Below the pieces are notes generated by a model. The model saw nothing but the letters and a program-made list of their open reading frames with translations, searched no databases and was not told the origin of the DNA. The position numbers and the translations under genes are program-made. DNA of 64,000 nt from Closterium sp. Naga37s-1 (lineage: Eukaryota > Streptophyta > Zygnematophyceae > Desmidiales > Closteriaceae). Positions 41,501 through 51,200 of this stretch are shown one piece after another. The DNA is taken from positions 480,001 to 544,000 of the forward strand of contig CANJKZ010000778.1 in the NCBI GenBank assembly GCA_947471745.1, given 5' to 3'. Numbering within the stretch: position 1 is the stretch's first letter; the number at the start of each line of letters is the position of its first letter.

Positions 41501-43960
41501 CGACACTAGGCGGTGGACTAAGAAGCGTGCCGTGGGATTAAGAACGGCGCAGTGAGGGAATTGCAGTGTGGGCATTGAGACGAGTTCCAGCTATATCTTG
41601 TATGTGGGCATTGTATGGGAAGCCATGGGGGGGAGGGTGTTTTTCTTGTATGAAAAACACCATAGCCATTGTGGGAAGCCATGGGGGGGAGGGTGACCCC
41701 TGGCGTCCTGTGGAGTGCAGGCATGAGGCAGTGATTGCTACACCACCTGCTATCACCTCCTTTTCTCTTCCTCTGCTACCCCTGTTGTGTCTTTTTGTTC
41801 TCGTCGAACCCTTCTTTATCATCCATCCTCTCATACCCGTGCATCTCCTCATGTCCCTCCTCTGTCTCTCTCCACGCATCTCTCCATCCCCTCCCCCTAC
41901 TACCCCTCCCCGGTCTCATAGTGGCAGCGCCTGCTTGCTGCCCCTCTGCCTGCCATGTCCCCTCAATCCCATGCCTTAAACCCCTCTGTGCCCCACTCCT
42001 ATTCACACCATTCCCCATGTCTCTCCGATGAATCTCCCCAGTCTCATAGTGGCAGCACCTGCTCTCTGCCCCTCTGCCGTGCTGCAGCAGCTGCTGCCGC
42101 TGCTGCAGCCATCTGCAGCGTTCGTGCTGCACCACACCACACTGCAGGTGAGTCGAGGGGTTGCAGGTGAGAGGGTGGAGAGCTGGTGGGGGGTATGAGA
42201 GTGGGTAGCAATCATTGACGCTCCTGCCTCGGCGCAGCCATCTGCACCCTTGGTGCTGCACCACACCAGGCTGCGGGTGAGAAGGTGGAGAGCAGGGGAG
42301 GGGTTTTAGAGGCGAGGCGCCAAGACCCATGAATAGGTCGCACACGCGCTGGTCGGATGAGACATGTCTCACGCCCCTGCTGCTGCTGCAGCCATCCGCA
42401 GCCTTTGTGCTGCACCACACCATGCTGCAGGTTTGAGGGTGGAGAGAGAGCAGGTGGAGGGGAGAGAATAGGTGAGAGCACGAGAGAAGGTGAGGGGCGT
42501 GAGAGCACGAGAGAAGGTGAGGGGCGTGAGAGCACGAGAGAAGGTGAGGGGCGTGAGAGCACGAGAGAAGGTGAGGGGCGTGAGAGCACGAGAGAAGGTG
42601 AGGGGCGTGAGAGCACGAGAGAAGGTGAGGGGCGTGAGAGCACGAGAGAAGGTGAGGGGCGTGAGAGCATGCAGGTAGCACCATGCTGGTGGGTTGGCTG
42701 ACGCTCCTGTTGCAGCCGTTGTTTGCAACTTGGCACGGGTCTTTGCGTACGCCAATCCTCAGCAGAATTTGGGTCTTTTCTGCTGCACAGCCTCCCTCTC
42801 CCATTTGCTCTCTCCCCTATTATTTTCTCACTTCCGTTTTTGCTATCTGCATTCCTTGGCAGTGCGTCACTCTCCCCTAACCCACTCTCCCCTAACCCAC
42901 TCTCCCCTAACCCACTCTCCCCTAACCCACTCTCCCCTAACCCACTCTCCCCTAACCCACTCTCCTTTAACCCACTCTCCCCTAACCCCACTCTCCCTTT
43001 CCCCCATCCCTCTCCCCCCTTATGCAACATGTCAACTAGCTGATGTGATTGGATCCTCTTTTGAGGCGCCTCAACTGTCACTCGCATCACGTGCGCTTGC
43101 TTTCCCTTGCCCCCCTTGCGCCCCGCACGCCTGCCCTTCTCCACCCCTGCAGCCACTACCAGAGGCGCTTTGGGCATCATATGAGGCGCCTCAGTAGTAG
43201 ATGTATGATTGTTTTCTCAACCTTCACTCCTGCTTGCACCATACACGCCTACCTTTCCCCACCCCGGCAGCCGCTAGCAGAGGCAATGCGGGAAGCAAGG
43301 AGCAGCGCGGTGGCATTGGAGCTTAGCGAGCCATGGCTGAGAGAATACCAGGTGGGGGGAGGGATGAGAGAGGAGGGAGGTGAGACGAGGGAGGGTAGGA
43401 GTAGCAGGTGAGAGGAGGGAGAGAATGGTGAGGGGCGGTGACGGGAGGGAGGAAGTATTGGTGCCGCTGGGGCTGAGCGAGCCGTTGCTGAGAGAAAGAA
43501 AAGGTGAGGGGAGGGAGGGAATACCAGGTGAGGGGAGAGAGGGAGGGCGGAGGGGGGTGAGAACAGGGAGTGGCAGGTGAAAAGGGGCTTGTTAAAACAG
43601 GGAAGAAGTGAGGTGAGTTAATACCAGGTGAATAGATGAAGGCATGGGAGCTCAGTGCACCGTGGCATTGGAGCTTAGCGAGCCGTGGCTGAGAGAATAC
43701 CAGGTGAGGGGAGGGAGAGAAAGGTAGGGAGGTGCGGGGAGGGAAGTGAGAACAGTGAGGTGAGAACAGGGAGTAGCAGGTGAGAGGAGGGAAGCTAGAA
43801 CAGGGATTCGTTCAGCTATTCTATGCTTTGCTGTGCTATACAGTGTGCTCTCCCTCCCATGCTCCCCCTCCAGGTGCTGCCTCAGAGGACCCACCCCCAC
43901 ATGACCATGTCTGCCACGGGTGGTTACCTGCTCACGGGAATCAAAGTGATAACACCCTGA
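35591..43960 (+). CDS. TRM6: tRNA (adenine-58-N1)-methyltransferase non-catalytic subunit TRM6
   Basis: Eleven exons keep one frame for 701 codons: 35591-35874, 36728-37053, 37419-37626, 37951-38032, 38418-38488, one of 39029-39070/39161-39202, 40174-40401, 40744-41334, 42042-42147, 43271-43351, 43874-43960. TRM6 binds tRNA and partners the catalytic TRM61 to make m1A58 in the T-loop; it is nuclear. Family signatures in order: VLIDVNGEKASFAML (N-terminal barrel), CSLAPLIGCPFGSVFE, DNRNLIDDNTAQKLS, SGHEVVRALAANS, EKYLRKKQKKHAPR, SVCEAYFAKAPARIG, LRPDSLAMLLAMANVG, then SLIVAAPA, ALELSEPWLREYQ and the terminal THPHMTMSATGGYLLTGIK. A Gly/Glu-rich insert (exon 2) and a Gln/Ala-rich, acidic insert (exon 8) make it longer than many homologues. 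Introns are full of partial copies of neighbouring exons. Start choice is the first ATG of the frame and is uncertain. Confidence 0.93.
35844..36004 (+). repeat. 31-bp tandem array duplicating the exon 1 donor of TRM6
   Basis: The last bases of exon 1 plus the donor (TTCGCCATGCTGCAGCGAAA, CAG, GTGCGT) are repeated about five times at a 31-bp period. Potential GT donors are at 35875, 35906, 35937, 35968 and 35999. Use of the later donors would change the frame, except after three extra units. Confidence 0.9.
36269..36690 (+). repeat. three echoes of TRM6 exon 2 start
   Basis: Acceptor plus the first 50-65 coding bases of exon 2 (VRVGKQQCSLAPLIGCP) occur at 36269, 36432 and 36625, upstream of the real exon at 36728. 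Each keeps an AG acceptor but then runs into C/T-rich intron sequence without a donor. Confidence 0.88.
37800..37917 (+). repeat. 17-bp tandem repeat in TRM6 intron 3
   Basis: About seven copies of CACTTGACCCTTTTCAC just before the exon 4 acceptor region. Pyrimidine-rich and non-coding. Confidence 0.9.
38033..38340 (+). repeat. echoes of TRM6 exon 4 end and exon 5 start
   Basis: The exon 4 end with donor (CTTCGCCCAGGTCATGC) recurs at about 38040-38056 and 38153-38169. The exon 5 start (AGGTATCTGAGGAAGAAGCA) recurs at about 38299-38330, upstream of the real exon at 38418. Confidence 0.85.
38510..38690 (+). repeat. 26-bp tandem repeat in TRM6 intron 5
   Basis: About seven copies of CCATGCCTCTCTGCCTAGCC followed by TACCCA. 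Non-coding. Confidence 0.9.
39029..39202 (+). repeat. two identical copies of TRM6 exon 6
   Basis: 39029-39070 and 39161-39202 are identical 42-bp exons (VCEAYFAKAPARIG), each with CACATCAG acceptor and GTGAGTGA donor. Both are phase 2 in and out, so inclusion of one keeps the frame and inclusion of both adds 14 residues in frame. Confidence 0.88.
39598..39838 (+). repeat. 21-bp tandem repeat in TRM6 intron 6
   Basis: About eleven copies of TATCTTTCTTCTCTCCCCAC(C). Strongly pyrimidine-rich, immediately upstream of the exon 7 echoes. Confidence 0.92.
39854..40095 (+). repeat. two echoes of TRM6 exon 7 start
   Basis: TTTCCTGCGCCCTGGCAGCC at 39854 and TTCCCTCCGCCCCGACAGCC at 40037, each after a C/T-rich tract and CAG, copy the start of the real exon at 40174 (FLRPDSLAM). 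The second extends about 45 bp into coding similarity before diverging. Confidence 0.87.
41428..41465 (+). repeat. echo of TRM6 exon 8 end
   Basis: AAGTCATGCAGCAGTGGCTG copies the exon 8 end (EVMQQWL) downstream of the real exon. The donor is not kept. Confidence 0.75.
41924..41960 (+). repeat. echo of TRM6 exon 9 start, acceptor lost
   Basis: TCTCATAGTGGCAGCGCCTG repeats the start of exon 9 (real copy at 42042). It is preceded by CGG rather than CAG, so this copy should not be spliced. Confidence 0.8.
42232..42436 (+). repeat. two echoes of TRM6 exon 9 end
   Basis: The exon 9 end (CAGCCATCTGCAGCGTTCGT through CTGCAG and donor) is copied at about 42232-42284 (donor GTGAGA) and about 42389-42436 (donor GTTTGA), downstream of the real end at 42147. 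Confidence 0.85.
42470..42672 (+). repeat. 27-bp tandem repeat in TRM6 intron 9
   Basis: Seven to eight near-perfect copies of GTGAGAGCACGAGAGAAGGT followed by GAGGGGC. 27 is a multiple of three, hence long fake ORFs in all frames. The unit contains GGTGAGGG, resembling the donors of exon 10 and its echoes. Confidence 0.92.
42873..43005 (+). repeat. 15-bp tandem repeat in TRM6 intron 9
   Basis: About eight copies of TCTCCCCTAACCCAC. It contains CCCTAA words but is not a telomeric (CCCTAAA) array. Confidence 0.92.
43153..43200 (+). repeat. echo of TRM6 exon 10 start
   Basis: After CTGCAG, CCACTACCAGAGGCGCTTTG copies the start of exon 10 (CCGCTAGCAGAGGCAATGCG at 43271), then diverges. Confidence 0.75.
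43455..43706 (+). repeat. two echoes of TRM6 exon 10 end
   Basis: 43455-43506 (GGGGCTGAGCGAGCCGTTGC) and 43655-43703 (GGAGCTTAGCGAGCCGTGGC) copy the exon 10 end (LELSEPWLREYQ). The second is almost perfect and keeps its GTGAGG donor. Both lie downstream of the real exon. Confidence 0.88.
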
Positions 43961-44313
43961 ATCGGTCTCACTACAAGCAGAATCAAATCACATCCAAACC
44001 ATTGCTATGTTGTTTTATGTGTGGACTTGGGTATCATAGATTCGCCAGTTACATTGTGTTAGCCATACCATCTCACAGAATAGCACTTAGCGCCCGTGTG
44101 AATACAAGTCATGAAGGTGCGTTGACAACAAAGGCGTGGACCCACTCTAGTATCTCGCCAATGCTGCTAGGGTGTTTCCTTCTCAACGACTGCACAATCG
44201 CCTCAAACGGTCAAGCTAACTCCTCTGCCGTGAGGCATGCCAACCCGTGGCCCCGCTCTCCTACTTTGCACCTTCTCTGACACCTAGCTAGGCGCATAGT
44301 GTTAGGGTTCTGC

Positions 44314-44491
44314 TCGGAATAGGTACCGTATGGGTAAGGGGGCGGACTACCAGGCATGACTTCTGAGGCGCCTCAAAACTCGGAATAGGTACCGTATGGG
44401 TAAGGGGGCGGACTACCAGGCATGACTTCTGAGGCGCCTCAAAACTCGGAATAGGTACCGTATGGGTAAGGGGGCGGACTACCAGGCATGC
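44314..44491 (+). repeat. 66-bp tandem repeat, 2.7 copies
   Basis: The unit starts TCGGAATAGGTACCGTATGG (44314, 44380, 44446) and ends with the palindrome TGAGGCGCCTCA in the first two copies. Copies are essentially identical, so the duplication is recent. Confidence 0.93.
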
Positions 44492-44737
44492 TGCGTCCAT
44501 GGCGGAGTCAAACAGCTGACGCCACCCCCCCCTTCTCCCTCCCCCCCAAAAAACAAAGCCAAATGCTCCAAAATCAAAGCTCCCTGACCAATCCCCGGCT
44601 CGTGCGACAGTGCTAAGATGAGGTGTGGAAGGCCAAGAGGAAGAGTATCACAACCTGGGGCCGTTGGCACCCCGGCTTCCTCCATAGCTGCTACACGCCC
44701 TGGGGTGCTGCTGTCACCCCATGCAACCCCCCTGGTC

Positions 44738-44985
44738 GTTCTGCTCCCGGGAGTGTGGCTGTTCTGCTCCCGGGAGTGTGGCTGTTCTGCTCCCGGGAGT
44801 GTGGCTGTTCTGCTCCCGGGAGTGTGACTGTTCTGCTCCCGGGAATGTGGCTGTTCTGCTCCCGGGAATGTGGCTGTTCTGCTCCCGGGAATGCAGTTGT
44901 TCTGCTCCCGGTCCCGTGAGTGTGGCTGTTCTGCTCCCGGGAGTGTTGCTGTTCTGCTCCCGGGAGTGTTGCTGTCAACCCCAGC
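44738..44985 (+). repeat. 23-bp tandem repeat with CCCGGG core
   Basis: About ten copies of GCTCCCGGGAGTGTGGCTGT + TCT with minor variants. Each unit can form the hairpin CTCCCGGGAG. Non-coding array. Confidence 0.93.
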
Positions 44986-45152
44986 AGCGCCCCTGGCTGC
45001 TGCACGCTCTTGGCTCCAGTTGTGGGGCCCGCCTCCCTACCAGGCTGCTGCATCCCCAGCTGCCCCCGTAATTGCCGCACGCCCTGGGATGCTGCTGTAA
45101 ACCACATCTGCCGTAATTTTGTTTTTAAAATTTATATGATTTCCGGTGTCAT

Positions 45153-45232
45153 CCTGCTATAGCTCAGTTGGTAGAGCGGAGGACTGTAGTTAAGCAATCC
45201 TTAGGTCACTGGTTCGAATCCGGTTAGCGGGA
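45153..45232 (+). tRNA. tRNA-Tyr(GTA) with a 7-nt intron
   Basis: The cloverleaf is complete by eye: acceptor CCTGCTA pairs with TAGCGGG (one G-U pair), D-arm GCTC-AGTTGGTA-GAGC, anticodon stem GAGGA/TCCTT, loop CTGTAGA with anticodon GTA, variable AGGTC, T-arm ACTGG-TTCGAAT-CCGGT, discriminator A. The intron is about TTAAGCA (45190-45196) after position 37, the canonical place, as in all nuclear plant tRNA-Tyr genes. The mature length is 73. TTTT at 45235-45238 is the Pol III stop. TAGCTCAGTTGG and GGTTCGAATCC are good A and B boxes. Confidence 0.95.
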
Positions 45233-45234
45233 TG

Positions 45235-45238
45235 TTTT
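45235..45238 (+). terminator. Pol III T-run terminator of tRNA-Tyr
   Basis: TTTT three bases after the discriminator base. Confidence 0.75.
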
Positions 45239-46954
45239 GTTGCTCTTCAGAATTTTGATTTTGTTTATGTTATCTCTGCGAGTACTTTCAAAGTATCTTG
45301 GTATTAGGGTACACTCTTGGCCAGTGTCAAGTTTCCTGACACGAGGCTATCAACTTCGTTATGGACCGCATGACACTGGCAAAGAACGTACCCTTTGTGA
45401 ACTAGGTGAAAGGTACCGTAGTATAGTATAAGGAAAAGAGTGCAGCAGAGAAGCGTTACACATGCACGCAAAGGGGAAAAAAACTTGCTTGTTTAAAGCC
45501 AGCAGCTAAAATAGTGACCCCCCCCTTCTAGTTGGGTCCACTTGAAAGTTGAAGTGCTTTTCTTTATTTTTTTTCCAAGCGCATATGATGCTGATCGAGT
45601 TTCCAAACTTCAACTCAAACAAAATCGTCGCAAGCATGTGCAAATGCGTCGCTCAAAACATTGCGATGCACAAGTCTCATTCATATCCAGTGCCAAATTC
45701 GGATTGTGAAGCACGTCCAACTCATGCAAAGCAAGCCCAACGCACGCAAAGCAAATGCCTTAGACATGGGCCTGCAAGGGAGGCGATAACAACATGGGAA
45801 AAACAAGAAGCGAAAAAGACAGAGAATTTCAGGGCATGAGAGAAGAGACACTTAGTGCAGCAGAAACGAGGACGCGGGAAGAGAGATGCGTGAGCAAAAT
45901 CTGCGGAATGGTAGGGAGATGGGAGGGGCATGGGGGAGGGTCAGATGAGGTGGAGCGAGGGCGACGGAAAGGGAGGGGAGAGAGCAAGGGAGACGGATAG
46001 GGAGGGAAGAGAGCGAGGGCAATGGAAAGGGAGGGGGAGAACGCGAGGGCGACGGGAACAGAGGGGAGAGAGCACGGGCGACGGAAATGGAGGGGAGAGA
46101 CCAAGGGCGGTGGAAAAGGAGGGGAGAGAGCAAGGGAACGGGAACAAGGACCTGAAGGGATCGACGGGAGGGGAGGTAAATCTGTACGAAATTAGGGTCC
46201 CTATTATTATAATAAGAAAACATAGAAGAACTAGTTGGCTGCATAAGTATTTAGCGTCAGGTGATTAACCCCGCCCCCGCCAGCAGCTAAAAGTATCGTC
46301 ACTTAATACTTTGAGCTTCAGGAAAGGGGGATAGCAAGGTCGATATTACTACGAGACGGCAGAAAATTTCGCGAGGCGACGGGAGAGAGCGGGGGCGACG
46401 GGAGAGAGCGTGGGCGACGGGACAGAGCGAGGGCGACGTGAGAGATAGAGGGCGACGGGAGAGAGGGCGACGGGGGAGAGGGCGACGGGACAGAGCAAAA
46501 GAGAGAGCGAGGGCGATGGGAGAGAGGGCGACGGGAGAGAGGGCGACGGGAGAGAGGGCGACGGGACAGAGCGAAGGAGAGAGCGAGGGCGATGGGAGAG
46601 AGGGCGACGGGAGAGAGGGCGACGGGAAGGGAGCGGAGAGAGAGAGCGCGATGGGAGGGGAGGGGGGAGAGAGAGGGCGACGGGAGAGAGGGCGACGGGA
46701 AGGGAGCGGAGAGAGAGAGCGCGATGGGAAGGGAGGGGGGAGAGCGAGCGCGATGGGAAGGGAGGCGACGGGAAGAGCGCGGATAGAGAGAGCGCGACGG
46801 GAAGAGAGGGGCGAGAGAGAGGGCGACGAAAGGGCGTTTCGGCGGCGAGCGCGTTCAGCCGAATAATCTCGAGGCAAGTGTCGCTACGCGGCGCGTAAGA
46901 TTCCTCGCCACTAGGCCACGAATAGAAGGATGAGGATTAAATTTATAAAAATGG
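45239..46954. other. intergenic region dominated by purine-rich repeats
   Basis: 45239-45880 is unique sequence with no recognised gene. 45890-46150 has GGAAAGGGAGGGGAGAGAGC-type imperfect repeats and 46375-46835 has GAGAGAGGGCGACGGGA-type repeats. Both generate long spurious ORFs. Confidence 0.6.
46375..46835 (+). repeat. 17-bp-type purine tandem repeat
   Basis: Imperfect repeats of GAGAGAGGGCGACGGGA with interspersed GCGATGGGA variants. One strand is almost free of pyrimidines except at GCGAC. Confidence 0.85.
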
Positions 46955-47517
46955 TACCGTATACTCCCGGACAAAACACCCCCCCATAATTGTACACCCC
47001 CGGGTAGCTTGTGCGGGGTGGGTGTTATGATAGACCTCGTTTCTACTATACCCCCCTTTTTGGCTGATTTTCTATAACACCCCCCCTTTTCTTACGGATT
47101 CATTATTATAGTCGTTAACGAGTAGCTGCAATACGGAAGAATGTCGTGTGAATTTCTCCCTCAATGAAATTTCGCGGTACATTCAAAGGCAATCTGCCGA
47201 GATTTGCCCCCTCCCACTATTTCTCTGTCGCCACGTGCAGGTGAATCTTCCGTTGCAAGTGGCAAGAGAGGTGCCACATGCCATTTTCGTGGGGGCGATG
47301 AAGTTCGAGGCCGAAACTCACATTCGCGCCTCAGGCAGTGATGCTAAAACGACCAGCAAAACACCCACATTGACTAATTAAAAAAACACTAACACTAAGA
47401 TATGCCATATGTAAAGACCCGGGTATTATGTATTTTTTTCCTATGAGGAGACCCCCCCCATTTTTTCCCTGTATTTTTAGCTATACCCTAGGGTGTTATG
47501 TCCGGGAGAATACGGTA
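46955..47517. mobile_element. non-coding TIR element (MITE-like), TA-flanked
   Basis: The left end TACCGTATACTCCCGGACAA (continuing AACACC) and the right end, read inverted, TACCGTATTCTCCCGGACAT (continuing AACACC) match over about 26 bp with two mismatches. The terminal TA can be read as a duplicated TA target, as for Tc1/mariner-Stowaway elements. The interior contains further inverted GGGTGTTAT/ATAACACCC words and C-runs and has no transposase. Confidence 0.75.
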
Positions 47518-48222
47518 GTTGCCTAGGCAAAAATGCCTACGTTTTCAGCTATTCTAAGCTTGGCTAAACTAGAGACTAGAGCGGAAAGAAGTAGTGGAAC
47601 CCAGGTCCGGCTTGAAGTTGGAGTTGGACCCAACGATCGCAATGATCGCCGTGCAGCCGTCGTGCGGGTGCATCATGTTGAAGGCGACTCCTTGTGTAAG
47701 GCCCAAAAATTTCGTTTTTGGCGGGAGCCAATCAAATGGCTTCGATCTGCACACACGAAATGTTTGAAACAGTGCTTTGCAAACCCACTCTGGAAGACCC
47801 TTTCAAGCTGGGACGGGGTTCACTATTCCATATTTCGGTTTTAATATACCGTCGGTCAGCCAGCCCTGTAGCTGCATGCATCAAAGCAGAATTACACTTC
47901 AAACCTGACTCTGAATTGATAAAAACCTTACCGGTGTCTCTGATATTTCAGAAAAAATTACTCAAGCCGAGTCAGACAGCTGTCAATCGGCTCCACACCG
48001 GTATGCTGCTCATGGCTATCAGCTTATCGCACCGTCGGTGCATCCCGAGCACTAGCAAGGACCTGCATGTATTCCCTTGTGCAGCGCCCTCAGGTTGACT
48101 GAGTTCTGCACTGCTGTTGAGGGCCTTTCCACAATGCATTGTTCGTGCCGTGCCATGCCGTGCCGTGCCGTGCCGTGCTGCTATTTGCTCCCCAGGAAAG
48201 GAATGGGAGCGGAGGCCCGGCG
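47518..48222. other. region downstream of ICMT
   Basis: 0.7 kb that should include the ICMT 3' UTR. It has an ORF of 103 codons on plus (47533-47844) and one of 61 on minus (47569-47754) without recognisable family. A short GCCGT repeat (CGTGCCATGCCGTGCCGTGC) lies near 48145-48180. Confidence 0.45.
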
Positions 48223-51200
48223 TCACGAGACAAAGGGGATGCCGGACGGCACCGAGGCGGCGTATCGTGCGTACTCAAGGCCAAAGAACTGGTGCAGGTA
48301 GAACTCCTCGTAGCTGGGGGGAGGTAGGGGGTAGGGCACGGTAGCAGAGGAAATAACGTGATGAGTTGAAACGAATGCCGGATGGCACCGAGGCAGTGCG
48401 TACTCGATGCCAAAGAACTGGTGCAGTTAAAACTCCTGCATGGAGGGGGGAGGGAAAGAGGGAGGACGGGGGGGAAGTGGAGGGTGGGGGATGGGAGCAG
48501 AGGCACCGAGGTGGCATATCGCACACACTCGAGGCTCAAGAACTGGTGCAGATAGAACTCCTCGTAGCTGGGATGGGGGGGAAGGGAAAGAGGGAGGAGA
48601 AGTGGTAGGGGGAGGGTGAGGCATGGGAGCAGGGGGCGGGCGCCATGAGGGTGGGAATGCTGGAAGGGATGGGATGCGAATGGGGCATGGAGGCTGGGAA
48701 GGGAACTGGCAAGGTAGTGCAGGGATTGGAAAACGGAGTTGAAAGAGTGGGGTGGACAAGGAAAGACAACGGCAAGGCCGAGAGGGTCAGTGCCACAGTG
48801 TGTGAGCAGAGCAGTTTGAGAAATGTGGGTTTGAGCAGTTTGAGCAGTCACAATGTGTGACTTTTGTCGGAATCTTGCTGCTCTGGCCTCTCCTGCGCTC
48901 CTTGCCATAGCTCTTCTCCCCCTTTCCTCCTGCTCGTCCCTTCTTCTCTCCCTACGGCTCTCAGCCTGGATTCTGCAGGCTCCTCAACTCCCTGTTCCTT
49001 TCCCTTCTGAATCCAATCCCTCTCTCCACTTGCCCCCTCCGCGGCTGTGCTGGCGCCCCTGCTGACTGCCGCTGGATCTCCCCCTCGTGTGCCCTTGTGT
49101 CTGGTCGTCCTGCGTGCCTCGCCTTGGCCCGCACAACGTTAGTGCAGTGATCTGTCCTGCGTTGTCCTTGCTCACTCACTAGGACCACTACTCCGGAGTC
49201 CTTCACTTCCTTGACCTTCCAGCGCTCCGTGCTCAGCCCGATATCCATCAGATCCTGCTTGGCCTGCTGCAAGCATACCTCCTCCCCGGCCCCCAGTACG
49301 GGGATCCTTCTTCCCCTTTTCAACCTCCCCCCGTCGCTTGTAGCGTTGTGCATCTCGCAGTTTCGCCACGTCCAGGTTTTCCAGCGCCGCAGGTAAGAGT
49401 TCCCTCAGGTAACGGGCCCTTGCCTCTGCTAATCCCACCCAATCTGCTTCGTTCTCCACTCGCACCGAGCCTGTGAGTATCCTCGGCGCGTCTACTGGTA
49501 ACACCGGCTCTCGTCCCAGGAGAAGGTAGTATGGCGATAGGTCCCGCAGTGCGGCCTGCTTGCTGAATCTGTATCCAGCCACCACCCATGCCAACCGCAC
49601 ATCCCAATCCCGCTTGAATTGCTACCCGTATGCCCGGAGCCCCCTTCTCACTGTCTGGACAAACCGTTCCGTGAGCCCATCACTCTGCGGGTGGCTAAGT
49701 TGGAATATACGCTTGGGTTTGTAAGCGTACTGCGTTTGTACGCTAGCGTATACACGCAAATGCGCAAAACGCAAAATGTACGCTTCGATATAATGCGGGC
49801 AGCCCGGGCGGAAAAAAAAAAAACAAAAGTTGCAGATTTCGAGTTCGCGATTCGCACAACATTGTTCCCATGTCGCGGACACCAATGAACTCTCGAATTT
49901 CAAATTTTGAAAGCTACACATGTTCCTACCGCATTCAACCCCAGCTTATCTCTCTCACTTCCAACCCATCAGTCCCCACCAGCAAAGCTGCTCACGACTA
50001 TAGAAGGTGAGCGTTCAGCACCCAATTTTCATTCTCAGTTGTTGTACTCCACTTTCAGCGTTTTCTACCTCCAGCTCTCAGCTTTCTTAGCCACAGCTAC
50101 CATGTCTACTCCAACTTCCACTCCCGCGAGTGGCACCGCTGGTGAGGATACCAGCGCCGAGGCCTCCACCGCGGAGGAGTTTCAGCCCGATACCAACCAC
50201 GTGGTGTTCAAGCACTTTCGCGTCCCCATCCGCGAGAACGTGAAGGGCGTTCCGCGCATTTGCAAGCACTGCAAGCTGGAGTTCGTCGGCGCAGCCTACC
50301 GCTGTGCGCAGCACATCGTCACCTGGAAGGGCATGCGTCGCCGCGAGGTGCGCCTCTGCAATGCTGCTCCATCAACGGCCCGTAACGAAATCCGCGCTCT
50401 TTACGAGAAGAAGCATTCCTCTCGCGACTTCAAGCGGCGGGCGGAGGAGTTCGCCCTGGAGGCTGTTTCTGGACGCGCGAAACAAGGCCGCATCAGCGAC
50501 ACCTACGGCGACGCGGCTGCTTGCGCGAAGACCGACGCGGACGACGCCATCTGCCTAATGTGGGCCGGCCTGCGCCTCCCGGAGCACCACGCGGACCACG
50601 TTTTGTGGCGGAATGCTGTCCATTGCATCAACAACGCGCCAAAAGGTTACGTGCCCCCTCGTCGCCGCTACGTCGGAGGTGCGGGATTGCAGAAGACCCG
50701 GAAGAGGATTGAGCAAGGCCTTTCCCCGATCGTCGCCAGCTGGAAGCGTGACAGTGTCACGCTCTCGTCCGACATTATGACCGACAAGAATGGCCGCCCC
50801 CAGGGCAACGTCTTGCTCATCAACGACTACGGTGCGGTCTTCACCGAGAGCGTCGATTGCAAGCTGGAGCAGAAGACGGGTTGTACATCGCCAGCGTCCT
50901 CCGCCCCATTGTGAAGACAGTCGGCCCCGAGCACGTGGTGTCTCTCTGCGTGGACGGCGCGAGCAATTACGCGAGCGCCTTCAAGGAGTTGGCGCTTGAG
51001 TGGCCACACATTGAGTTCGTCCCGTGCGCGACGCACGTCATGGACTTGCTCATGGAGGATGTTGGGCGGATGGATTGGGCAAAGAACGTCGTGGAGCAGG
51101 CCAACGAGATCATCACCTTTGTGCGCAACCATCACTTCACCCGCGGGTACCTGAGGAGCCCGCAAGTGCAAGGGGGAAAAGGGAAGCAAGTGCTGAAGCC

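Larger units (their letters stand above)
43961..45152. other. region between TRM6 and tRNA-Tyr
   Basis: Includes the presumed TRM6 3' UTR (to about 44300) and two tandem arrays listed separately. ORFs across the arrays are low-complexity. No gene recognised. Confidence 0.55.

Noticed and set aside
42470-42672. Possible CRISPR-like or coding repeat array
   Set aside because: Direct head-to-tail 27-bp repeats without spacers, inside an intron of a eukaryotic gene; a minisatellite.
42873-43005. Internal telomeric repeat (CCCTAA words)
   Set aside because: The unit is 15 bp (TCTCCCCTAACCCAC), not CCCTAAA; the match is only to part of the unit.
47533-47844. 103-codon ORF downstream of ICMT
   Set aside because: No recognised family and overlaps an opposite-strand ORF; may be 3' UTR sequence.
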